64,000 nt of DNA from Mytilisepta virgata. Its lineage: Eukaryota; Mollusca; Bivalvia; Mytilida; Mytilidae. Location: NCBI GenBank assembly GCA_028015205.1, contig CM051519.1, positions 82,419,539-82,483,538 on the forward strand, written 5' to 3'. A program made the position numbers and the translations under genes. The notes under the pieces were generated by a model. It worked only from the letters and a program-made list of their open reading frames with translations. It searched no databases and was not told the origin of the DNA. Shown here in pieces: positions 11,480 to 20,275 of this stretch. Every line of letters begins with the position of its first letter. Position 1 is the first letter of the stretch.

Positions 11480-12850
11480 AATTTATTTATTCAATAAATG
11501 CACAATTATACCCGTAAGGGTTGATAGCATACATCAATAAGTTATACGGAAAATAACCAAACAAGCAATCAATCAAGAACATTAGTTGATGTAATATAAA
11601 CTACATGTATGCAGTAGTAGGGTCCACTCTCCTCGGTGTTAAAGACTTTCTAATGAATGGAGCTGTTAGTCCAGTCAATCTAGCATAAATTTGACCCTAA
11701 CCTTAAAGTAATTGCAAAAGAAGATTTTTAAGTTTTAATATTTAGCATTATACCCCAAATATACAGAGAAAAAAGTCTAACAAAATCTAACTTGAGGAAG
11801 ATAAAAAAATCACGATTTTAAAATTCCTATGGACATTTGCATTGAAAATGGGAGATAACTCTGCAAAAAAGGCAGAAATATCAATAAGAATTGATACAAA
11901 ATTATAACTTTACCGCCTCTATTCAGCAGAATGTATTGATTCTTGATATTTTAGCTGTCTTTAGAGTGTAACAAACAACTCTAAAGTTTTTTTCATATCT
12001 TTTATCAAGCTACAGCCTAGATTTCGTAATTCATTAGTTGACCATTTATTAAATTTTTCAACTTGTCAAGGTAAAGAATCTCAAATTTAATAAAAATAAT
12101 TAAGCATATATTCTTCTTTTTGTGATTTAAAGTTTCTTTAAACAAGGTAGATGCTGATCAAATATAATTTACAGATATAAACAATACCAAGTTTTCACAT
12201 TATTTTTTCAAAATGGTCACAAAGCCAGAAATTTGCAATTTCTTTAATGAAAAATGCGCAGAAAAATTAGAAATACCCATAACATTTCGGTTTTGTACAT
12301 TTCATGAGCAGAAGATTATATAATATAGTCAAATACAAACTTATAACCCCATCAAAGTATCATACTTTACGTGAATTTTAAGATAATCAACCAAAAACTG
12401 ACAAAAAAGACTCATTTTTGCGGAGTTATCTCCCCTTTCCAATGTTAATTTCCATAGGAAATTAAAAATGCTGATTTTCAGTTTTCCTCAAGTTAGATTT
12501 TATGAGACTTTTTTTCTGTGTATATTTAGGGCTTAATGCTATAGATTAGAACTAAAACATTTTCTGCTGCAATTAGTTTGAGGTTAAAACTTAGTCTGAC
12601 TGGACTATGTAAATTGCAAAATTTGATATGAAGAAAGAATTGTTTTTTTTTTTTTTTTTGAAATTCTGGACATTTTATCGATTTCAGTTTCTAAATTTTG
12701 CCGAATTTTATATTTAGGTCAAGTTAGGAAAAATCTATTCTCATCTTCTAATTCTACATTACATTGTTTGGATATACGGTTTCCCCTTTTTAATGTTGCA
12801 TATCTTCCTCTTTCAGTTTCTAGGAAGTGTTCACTTATTCTCATTTTGCA
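11480..12850 (-). mobile_element. 5'-truncated LINE copy with 7-bp TSD
   Basis: Inserted into the Penelope-like reverse transcriptase. The target duplication is CTTAATT at 11473-11479 and 12851-12857. On the minus strand the copy begins at 12850 with a zinc-motif C-terminus typical of non-LTR retrotransposons ('RISEHFLETERGRY ... RISKQCN', then an acidic stretch) and ends at low coordinates with an A/T-rich tail (TTGAATAAATAAATTAATTA). The target reading frame on either side is continuous when the insert is ignored. Its 3' region is itself interrupted by the long-TIR element at 11667-12607. The LINE clade is not determined. Confidence 0.65.
11667..12607. mobile_element. Long-TIR non-autonomous DNA element
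   Basis: Two arms of about 200 nt, 11667-11875 and 12419-12607, are imperfect reverse complements (I judge roughly three quarters identical). Outer ends read TAGTCCAGTCA and TGACTGGACTA. Internal matching blocks are 'AAATCTAACTTGAGGAA' with 'TTCCTCAAGTTAGATTTT', and 'GGAGATAACTC' with 'GGAGTTATCTCC'. A 3-bp 'TGT' flanks both ends and could be the target duplication. There is no coding sequence in the ~540-bp centre. Confidence 0.6.
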
Positions 12851-13000
12851 CTTAATTGCTATAAGTAAAGTAGTAAGGAGATTTGAAAGGGGTTTAGTAG
12901 TGTATTTGGCAGAGCCTGCTATGTACTTTTTTTGTATGGGCACTTATGAGGTTTGAAGTTTGGGTATTCAGTAATTGGAAGGGAGGTTACAGTTGTCATC

Positions 13001-13990
13001 ACTTACAACAATACCTTAGGAAGATAGAACAGAAATATGATTATTGATAATATCTTCTCTTGGTATCGTATTAAAGTAATAATTTCAACAATAAAACTGC
13101 TTTGCTCTTGTTTTTTTTTTTTTACATTATGACAGTATTGGTTGATATTTTTTATATACATTTATCTACAAAATTAATTTACTACAATTCTGATATGACC
13201 CGGGGATCTCACTTATTCATTTGGCTTTCTTTGGCTTCTTATCTTATTTGTATATAAGGCTATTACATTGCTATTTTTAAAAAGTCTAGCTAATCTATAT
13301 ATGCATTTAAATTTCAAAAGATTCGTGCACGACTGGGCAGAAATAAATATCAGAACTTACACTCTGATGCATCAAATTATGTTCTCTTGTAATTGTTCAT
13401 TTTTCAGAGAAATAAACTGAGGAAGTCGGGAAATTCTAACTTGAATCTTCCTCAGATTCATCCATTATGCATTTTACCATTTAATTCCTGGGCACTATTA
13501 TGTGTTATAGGGATGTGAAACATCAACCTATTTGTGAATGATAATGAAATAGTAATTAAATGATTTTTGTAGCTATAAAACGGAAAATATATTTCAAAAA
13601 ATAATTATAAAATACATTTTACATTTTATATGATTTTTTTTTATATGTTGAGTTAACTGCACAATAGGTTTCATATAACATAAACGTTGTGCCGTAATTA
13701 GGTTGGGAAATTAAATTTTCTTAGTTGCTCATATTTCTTCTAAAATAAAATGAAATGTTTCTCGTCTTCCATTTTATTGCATTCTCTACATTTTCTTTGA
13801 TTTTTTTGTGGGTTTCTGGTATATTATATCTAAACTTTTCTATAAGCAGTGAACTATTAAATTTTTAACAATGTTTTATTTTAAATTCCATGAAACAGTT
13901 TACACATGTGTATAATTTAGATTTTGCATAATGCCCTTTCAGAGATTCCAAATATCACAATTATAAATATTACCACCCCAGATAACAATA
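13001..13990. other. Non-coding, nothing recognised
   Basis: AT-rich sequence with several poly-T runs. No ORF, RNA gene or repeat structure that I can support. Confidence 0.4.
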
Positions 13991-13995
13991 CTTTG

Positions 13996-14200
13996 TTGTG
14001 CCAACGTTGGCGATCGGTTGGCACTGTTGGCAGATGGTTGGCGTTGGCGGCACAACAATGGCCCAACGTTGGCCCAACACAGATCACCCAACGGTTATTC
14101 TAATGCTGTTGGGCCAACATTGGCCTAACATCACTTTACCAAACTTGAAGGTTATTCTGTTGGCCCATTGTTGGCTCAATAGTTCCGAGCCGACTGTTAT
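13996..14200. repeat. GTTGGC/GCCAAC palindromic hexamer array (copy 1)
   Basis: About 200 bp made largely of TTGGC and its complement GCCAA, alternating as in 'CCCAACGTTGGCCCAAC'. The hexamer occurs on both strands, so the whole block is weakly self-complementary. A second, larger array lies at 15885-16160. Similar TTGGGCCAACGTTGG repeats are dispersed in many marine invertebrate genomes, to my knowledge. Confidence 0.6.
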
Positions 14201-14562
14201 TTTTTAATTAATGGGTAATGTCATACAATTTTTTTCAGTGTATTCTCGCATATTTTATATATACAAATACATGAAATATGGAAAATTGGTATAGATTTCC
14301 TAAAACAATATTCGTTAATTTGTCCTGCGCCCGATGTTAGTTTTTTAATAATTGCACAATATTCACAACTGCCTTTTAAAACCATCAATTAATATATATT
14401 AGATATAAAATATATGTTTTATAAGATATGAAGTTTTATAAAATTATCTAAAATGTGTTGCTGATAAAAAAAATCCTTTCATCTTATTAATTTTTCTGTG
14501 TTGTGAATATTTGTTTCCGGTTAATAGATATCAATCTTTTGTAAATGTGTGAGTGAGAATGT

Positions 14563-14728
14563 GGTCTAGATGCTGCAATAAAGATAAACAGCTGTTTTTT
14601 ATTATACAAGGAGTGTAGAGTCTTTGTTCTCTCATTTATATAAATGGTCTAGATGCTGCAATAAAGATAAACAGATGTTTTTGATTATACAAGGAGTGTC
14701 AGTTCTCTAATTTATAAATTTCGCGCCT
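14563..14728 (+). repeat. 83-bp tandem duplication
   Basis: Two adjacent copies beginning 'GGTCTAGATGCTGCAATAAA' at 14563 and 14646, both followed by 'GATAAACAG' and 'ATTATACAAGGAGTGT'. Divergence is small. Each copy contains an AATAAA, so an unrecognised transcript end is possible. Confidence 0.65.
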
Positions 14729-15884
14729 TTCATTAGCGTCTTTGTCTCTGGAACCATATAACAAGGTCGACATAATCACCTGGTGATTTCAATACACAGA
14801 ATACACCCAACTGAATCAGCTTTATCATATTTTTAAAACACAATGTAAGTAAATTTGTATTTTATACTTTTATTTGTTTTTTGAAAAAGTTAATTCAAGG
14901 ATTTGTAGGTTAATCCTAATCCTTGGTTTGTTTAAATTGTCTATAATCCTGGTGATTTTTTTATGATAGGCAGTCGATAGGAGACATATACTAAATATAA
15001 GAATGGTTATTTGTTTAGTTAAATAAATGTAAAAGGATTGAAACATGCAACATATTAAATTGTCTGAAAGGCGGAAAGAATATGTTGCTGATAAAAAATA
15101 TTGTTACAATTTTCTTTCTGTGTTTGGAATATTGATGTGAAAGTTAAACTTGACTGTATTTGATGTTGATATGGGCAAAAATAGTCTAGCTTTTCTAATG
15201 TATAATTCTATGTGAAAAAAGGATTCGCCTAGATGGTTATCTTAATTTTCATGATTTTAGTACCTTCAGTATGATAAAGTTTTCATTTTTTAACAATCTT
15301 TTGGAACTTATATTTTGTAAGTCAAGAAATGTTCTTTAAATACATAAACCTAGCCTGTTTTGATTTCTATTTGATTTCTTTTTTTGGTTTAAAAGAAAAT
15401 GTACATTTAATGATTTTTTCTTTTAATAAGTTGGATTAACAATCAGAGTTCGTTTTTAATAAATAATATTTTTTTTGTAGTTTTCTGGACAAAAAGCGAA
15501 TTTCATAATTTTGTTTTGTCATTTTATTAAGCTAGTTTATACTGTGAGAGACCCAAGCAACATATTTAAAAAATAAGCATCTATAATAAAACAAAGATAT
15601 CAAGTTAACATAAATGACTTCTATTACTTATTCTAGGTCGATCATCTTGGAACCATAGGCGGCAATAGTTGCATAGAATGCACAAGACACCAGTTAAAAT
15701 ACTGTTTCTCTAACCATCTAGATATATAACGAGCAGAAATGAAAAAAATAGGCAGAACAGGAAGAGCAGACGGAAAATACCCAAAATAAAATCAATCTGT
15801 CTCAGATATCATGTTTTTTCTTCCCTATTTTAAGGTCATTAGATCAGAGGTATTCAGGTTCAACTTATGTTGGTATTTTTTATT
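14729..15884. other. Non-coding, nothing recognised
   Basis: AT-rich stretch between the two GTTGGC arrays. I see no gene or structured repeat. Confidence 0.4.
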
Positions 15885-16160
15885 TCCTAACCAACCCATG
15901 TTGGCGCACTGGTGGCAGATTGTTGGTAGAAAAGTAAAAGGTCATTATAAAAAAAGATTGGCATTTGGTTGGCAGTTTGTAGAATTTGTTGGCAAATTAT
16001 TGTTGGTCCAACGTAATTCCCTACTGAAATAGTTGGCAGATTGTTGGCAAATTGTTCATTTTGTTGGCAAACTGTTGTTGGGCCAACGGAGGGCCAATGA
16101 GCAAAATTACGTTGGCCCAACGTAATTTGCCAACGTTGGCCTAACACATGATTGCTATGT
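15885..16160. repeat. GTTGGC/GCCAAC palindromic hexamer array (copy 2)
   Basis: Begins 'CCAACCCATGTTGGCGC' and continues with repeated 'TTGGCAGATTGTTGG', 'TTGGCAAATTGTT' and 'GTTGGCCCAACGTAATT'. It ends 'GCCAACGTTGGCCTAACAC', close to a block in copy 1. 'TTACGTTGGCCCAACGTAA' at about 16107-16125 is an almost perfect palindrome. The ORFs on either strand are by-products of the repeat. Confidence 0.6.
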
Positions 16161-17380
16161 GGGACCTTCGTTGAAAAAATAAATACAAACATTATTATTC
16201 CATGTTTAGGGACAAAACTCCATTAAAAGACAAACAATTAGTAGTAATGTCTTTACAAAAAATAATTAAAATGTTTGTGTGGCTACATTTATAATAATAT
16301 TATTTGATTTATCTGAAAGTATAATTATTTATATCAGCTGATGGATTATTTACATCTAATAAAAACTGGTTGATCAAACATTACTAACTGTTTTCTTCTA
16401 AAGTAGAAATAAAATTGAGCCTTGAGCCTGATCCAAGGTCAAACTTACCACGTAATAATTCAAAATTATAAATTTTCATCGTTATCAACTACTGTGTCAA
16501 CAAGTTCAAGAAGACGAGCCAATGTACTACGATGATCTGATAGATCATTTGGTTCAAGAACATGCATAAAATTTCATTCACAAAAATATCTTCAGAAACA
16601 ATAACTTACAGTAAATACACTACTACTTCCTCTAGGACTAGATCTCAATCAAAATTTTCCACTGTTCGTTAATTGCCTTATCTAAATTGTTACTATTAAT
16701 AGGGCATCTGAATATCATTAGTGAAAGGGTCTGAATTACCTTTATTTACACCATCTAACTAAATGTAAATCTAAATCTAATGATGCAGTTCAACTATTGC
16801 AGTCTCCCATTAAAATTATTTTTTCCTGATTGGGAGTACTTGTTTAGAGAGTGTAGTAGTTTTTCAAATCAATCATCATTTGCAGAACACATAGATCAAG
16901 TACTAGGTTTAATATACATTGTAAATATCACGAATTGTTCAACATATGTTCTGATCAAGTTTTATCCATATGAAATTGTTATCACTATGTAGTTTCATGA
17001 TGTTTTATTTAGCAAAAAAATGTTGTCTAATATAGACAAATGATAGAGAATAATGCCCCCAGAACGTCTGCACCTTTTCCATTTTTTCTCTTACTACCAT
17101 TTTAATGAATGGTATGTCTCGGATAAACTGTTGGTAAAACTTTCACAAAAAACTACACAAAAACATCATATTTATCAATATTTATACATTTAGGAGTTTC
17201 TGACTAGAAAAAATACATCAGTCTAGAATGAAATTATCAATAAAACATAAGAATGCCACGTTGTCCTTTCCACAAAAATCAAAAATATGCACGAAAAATC
17301 ACAAAATTAGCAATTTTCGGGTAAATTTAAAAAACGCGTCGACTTCGATGGGCTCCATATATCTTGTTAAAATTTGAAAC
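16161..17380. other. Non-coding flank of the retrotransposon
   Basis: AT-rich pre-insertion sequence. Nothing else recognised. The last four bases before the LTR (17381-17384, atac) are the target duplication. Confidence 0.45.
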
Positions 17381-17384
17381 ATAC

Positions 17385-18952
17385 TGTTATATATTGGCAA
17401 AATCAAAATTTATTTTACTGTTCTGGGTGTAACAAATAGCCTGTCCAAGTCTTGAAAGATAACTTTCCTTATTCCCTTTGTTTTAGATAAGGGTCTAATT
17501 CGTAATGTAAATGGAATACTGAGTACTGAGATATTTTTTTTTGTTTGTTCTCGCCAAACAAGCATAATAATTCTTTTCTATTGAAGATAATGTTTCACAT
17601 TTCAATCTTCCCCCCTTTTTGTTTACACCACCGAAGAGCTTGGACAGTGCCGTTTTGGGATGGTTTTTCATGGGATTTTAGATAAATTAGTACATATTAA
17701 TGTAATGCTTACTCTACCTGGGTCAAAATTGAACCTTTTTTTTCATAGTATGGAAATTCGATCGGTCGTTCCGAGAGAATCTTTGAAAATTCAAAGCCTC
17801 AAATCATGCTACTTTCTATTTACAACCATGTTGAAAGTCGCCGGAAATTAGTTATTTTGGAGTTTTTCAGAGGAAAAGACAATTTTTAATGCATTATTAA
17901 ATTCGTTGGCCTTCCAGAATTATATTTTTGCTTCAAGATATTGAGCAATTTAATTATATTTTAACGTACTATTTGGATTTATATTCCGGCGTACTAATAC
18001 TTATTTACGTCAGTGATGACCTAGTAACAGGGTCACACATAATTTATCAGTCACACGTATTAAAAGTTTTTAACCGGGAAATTTGAATTTTTGAACCTTA
18101 ATTATAGTTGTAATAATTTTTATCCCCGGCCGACAAGAGTTATATCTAACATAACGGAATAATAGCCAAAAGTTAGGGGCTGTTCGGCGAGTAGGGATTT
18201 GTCGGCCAGTTTCAGGGGCTATATAAGGCGGGAAGTTGAGGCAAGATGGCATATCGCATCTAGCTGTCGTACCAGCAACACCATATCCAAATCCAATATT
18301 ATAATCAGAAGCTGTATTTATTTTGAATTTCACTCTTATAAAAGGAATTTAAGTCAGAATTAGGTACATTTCTATTACATTATTTACCGATATTCCTTAA
18401 ATTTGATCTGAATTTTCTATAAGTAAAATATCACTAGAAGTTGACGGGGAAAATGAAGTCTAAAGGAAATCTAGAGAGAGCCAAACATAGAGTAGTCATG
18501 CCGAATTTTCCACTTCCGCTTTCACCTTAACGATATTTTCAAGTCTCAAGTTAACAGTTTTTGAACAGATCATTAAGTATAGTTATTTTTCAATAAAGTT
18601 TATGGAAGCAGCTAAAGATAAATTCCAATAGAAGATGCGATATCCCACCACACCGATGCCCCGCCATATAGCCTATAGAAGAAAATATTTATACTTTGTT
18701 TTTTTTTATAAACTAAGGAAGGCCAACATCTCAGATCCATATTTTAATTAACATACATCTTTATTATTAAAAGAGTTATATTGTTATTATGGTATAATAC
18801 TTGTATATGATGACGACTAAAAGAAAGAAAGAAAGAATACACGTTACTTTTCGTATCGACTTTATTATTATTACAACCCCAACCATCCTACAGAGTTTAA
18901 CTGAGGGGACAAAAGAATCGATAGCCACGGGACCACTTGACCGTCTATTACA
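17385..18952 (+). repeat. 5' LTR (1,568 bp)
   Basis: Starts TGTTATATATTGG and ends CTATTACA (TG...CA). It carries a CRE-like site and TATA box (see the U3 promoter entry) and AATAAA at 18592-18597, so U3-R-U5 order is respected. ORFs of 63 and 87 residues inside it are also present in the other LTR because the LTRs are copies; I do not regard them as genes. Confidence 0.95.
18005..18227 (+). promoter_or_regulatory. LTR promoter: CRE-like site, inverted repeat, TATA box
   Basis: TTACGTCA at 18005-18012 matches the CREB/ATF half-palindrome. GGCCGACAA (18128-18136) and TTGTCGGCC (18199-18207) form an exact 9-bp inverted repeat. TATATAAG follows at 18220-18227, so transcription should begin near 18250. 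The same elements recur 9,123 bp downstream in the 3' LTR. The function of each is inferred from motif and position only. Confidence 0.55.
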
Positions 18953-18955
18953 AAC

Positions 18956-18973
18956 TGGTGTCAGAATTGAGGA
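18956..18973 (+). other. Primer binding site (tRNA)
   Basis: Begins TGGTGTCAGAATTGAGG three bases after the 5' LTR, complementary to a tRNA 3' end reading ...TGACACCA. Many Ty3/gypsy elements with TGGTGTCAGAA use tRNA-Leu; that identity is an inference here. Confidence 0.65.
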
Positions 18974-19161
18974 TTTTGTATTTTGTTTGGAAAATATATA
19001 TTTAAAATCCTAGTATACGAACTCATCGCCTGAAAAGTACAAAAAATGAAGGATATATATATACGGTCGGACCTGGGTGTGGTGGAAAAACAAAACAAAC
19101 GGTTATAACATATCCATGTTTATCACAATACGATAGGTACACGTAGCGGCAAACAGATGAA

Positions 19162-20259
19162 ATGGCAGAATCTCCTGACCAAGAGATAAGATTTAGACAG
19201 AATGACAATGAAGGCGCAGCAGCGCGAGAGGGGGATAATCAATATGAAGACGCTGATGACACTTTGCCTGATCCACGTACAGAAAGAAATTGTCAAGGTG
19301 GCGGAGATGCCCCGCAAAGAAATTATAGGGAAAGGGATTCATTATTTAACAGAGATTTGTGTGAAGCGGCAAATTACAGAATTTCGGTCAAACCGGAACC
19401 GTATGACGGATCCGACGATTGGGAGGAATATATATCTCACTTTGAAATATGCGCAGAATTAGGGAAATGGAGGGATGAAGATAAAGTATTGGCTTTGGCA
19501 GCAACATTAAAGGGCCCTGCTAGAACGTTTTACATTAGCCTGGCACCGATAGAGAAACGTGACTATATCACACTCGCTCAAAGATTAGGACAAAGATTTG
19601 GCAGTACTCGTCAACAGAACAGATGGTTATCAAGACTTGAGATGAGAAAAAAAAATCCCGGAGAATCCATAGCTGCACTTGCAGATGATTTAAGACAGAT
19701 GGCCCAAAGGGCGTATACAGATTTAGATGCAAAAGCACAGGAAGTCCTTGCCCTGAACCAACTTTACAAAAGCGTATCTGCTGATTTAAAGTACCAGTGC
19801 ACTAATCAAGGCTGTAAAAATGTTACAGACGCTGTTGAAATTATAGAGCGTTATGAAGCCATAATAGGGGATAGCGCAGACAAAAAGCGGTCCAATATGA
19901 GAATGGTATCAAGGGAAGAGATTTCAGAAAATACAGAACGGACCAACAACATGACTAATAAGATAGACACTTTGGCCAAAAGGATAGGGAATTTAGAAGG
20001 CAAACGGAACCAATCATACAGAGGGTACAATAAGCCCAGTTACAATAATCAGACTGAGAGGAAGACATTAGCCTGTCATTTTTGCGGCAAAACAGACCAC
20101 TTAATAAAGAACTGCTCAGCATACCTAAAGTGCAAAGAAGAATTTCGAGCCCAACAACGGACCCAGAATAAAAGTATTTCAGCAGGTAACCAGACCACCC
20201 AGACTTCTCCAATGACCAGACAAAACCAGGGAAACTTCAACCACCCACTGGCTCATTAG
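19162..20259 (+). CDS. gag: Gag polyprotein of the Ty3/gypsy element
   Basis: 365 residues from the ATG at 19162. The N-terminal 65 residues are polar and acidic. Residues about 75-240 form the helical retrotransposon Gag (capsid) region, with 'SVKPEPYDGSDDWEEYISHF' and the typical 'RFGSTRQQNRWLSRLEMRKK' stretch. Residues 280-300 are basic and Tyr/Asn-rich. A single CCHC zinc knuckle, CX2CX4HX4C (C305, C308, H313, C318), binds RNA. The C-terminus is Gln/Asn/Thr-rich. The particle-forming protein packages the element RNA in the cytoplasm. Its last codons include the slip site GGA AAC (residues 357-358), so a fraction of ribosomes should continue into pol. No frameshift or stop interrupts it. 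Confidence 0.92.
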   Translation: MAESPDQEIRFRQNDNEGAAAREGDNQYEDADDTLPDPRTERNCQGGGDAPQRNYRERDSLFNRDLCEAANYRISVKPEPYDGSDDWEEYISHFEICAELGKWRDEDKVLALAATLKGPARTFYISLAPIEKRDYITLAQRLGQRFGSTRQQNRWLSRLEMRKKNPGESIAALADDLRQMAQRAYTDLDAKAQEVLALNQLYKSVSADLKYQCTNQGCKNVTDAVEIIERYEAIIGDSADKKRSNMRMVSREEISENTERTNNMTNKIDTLAKRIGNLEGKRNQSYRGYNKPSYNNQTERKTLACHFCGKTDHLIKNCSAYLKCKEEFRAQQRTQNKSISAGNQTTQTSPMTRQNQGNFNHPLAH

Positions 20260-20275
20260 ACCGGGAACCAGTGGG
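20229..20275 (+). promoter_or_regulatory. -1 ribosomal frameshift signal between gag and pol
   Basis: The heptamer GGGAAAC (20229-20235) is in the canonical X XXY YYZ phase relative to gag (G GGA AAC). After an 8-nt spacer comes CCCACTGG (20244-20251), exactly complementary to CCAGTGGG (20268-20275), with a 16-nt loop. A -1 slip moves the ribosome into the pol frame, which is open from 20190. Gag terminates at 20257-20259 inside the loop. Pol has no ATG before its protease domain, so this fusion is the only evident route to Pol. Confidence 0.88.

Larger units (their letters stand above)
9500..13000 (-). pseudogene. Penelope-like reverse transcriptase fossil, split by insertions
   Basis: Three collinear minus-strand blocks read as one reverse transcriptase of the type I know from abundant mussel Penelope-like elements. 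Block 1 (about 12990-12851): 'HKCPYKK', then after a frameshift 'YIAGSAKYTTKPLSNLL'. Block 2 (about 11479-11186): 'SVNRMWILRN', then 'SIKTFDFSTLYTTLPH' (catalytic-Asp motif A) and 'GKDKAYFVKN'. Block 3 (10235 to about 9500): 'GIPMVTNCAPL', a damaged catalytic box reading YTDG instead of YxDD, then 'KLYEKRKDFNFPMLNFPFLS'. Frameshifts and the missing Asp make it dead. Blocks 1 and 2 are separated exactly by the LINE insertion at 11480-12850. Blocks 2 and 3 are separated by the pearl-like element plus a small loss. Assignment to Penelope-like elements is by recognition; no endonuclease domain is visible. Confidence 0.65.

Noticed and set aside
12719..12943. 74-residue ORF as one gene
   Set aside because: It joins two different retroelement fragments (Penelope-like RT motif and LINE C-terminal zinc motif) across an insertion boundary at 12850/12851.
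17660..17851. ORFs of 63 and 87 residues, duplicated at 26783-26974 and 18333-18070/27456-27193
   Set aside because: They lie inside the LTRs and are identical because the LTRs are copies. No domain and no codon signal.
19162..20259. Gag and pol expressed separately from their own starts
   Set aside because: The pol frame has no ATG ahead of the protease; the apparent start at 20271 is GTG. The frameshift signal explains expression better.
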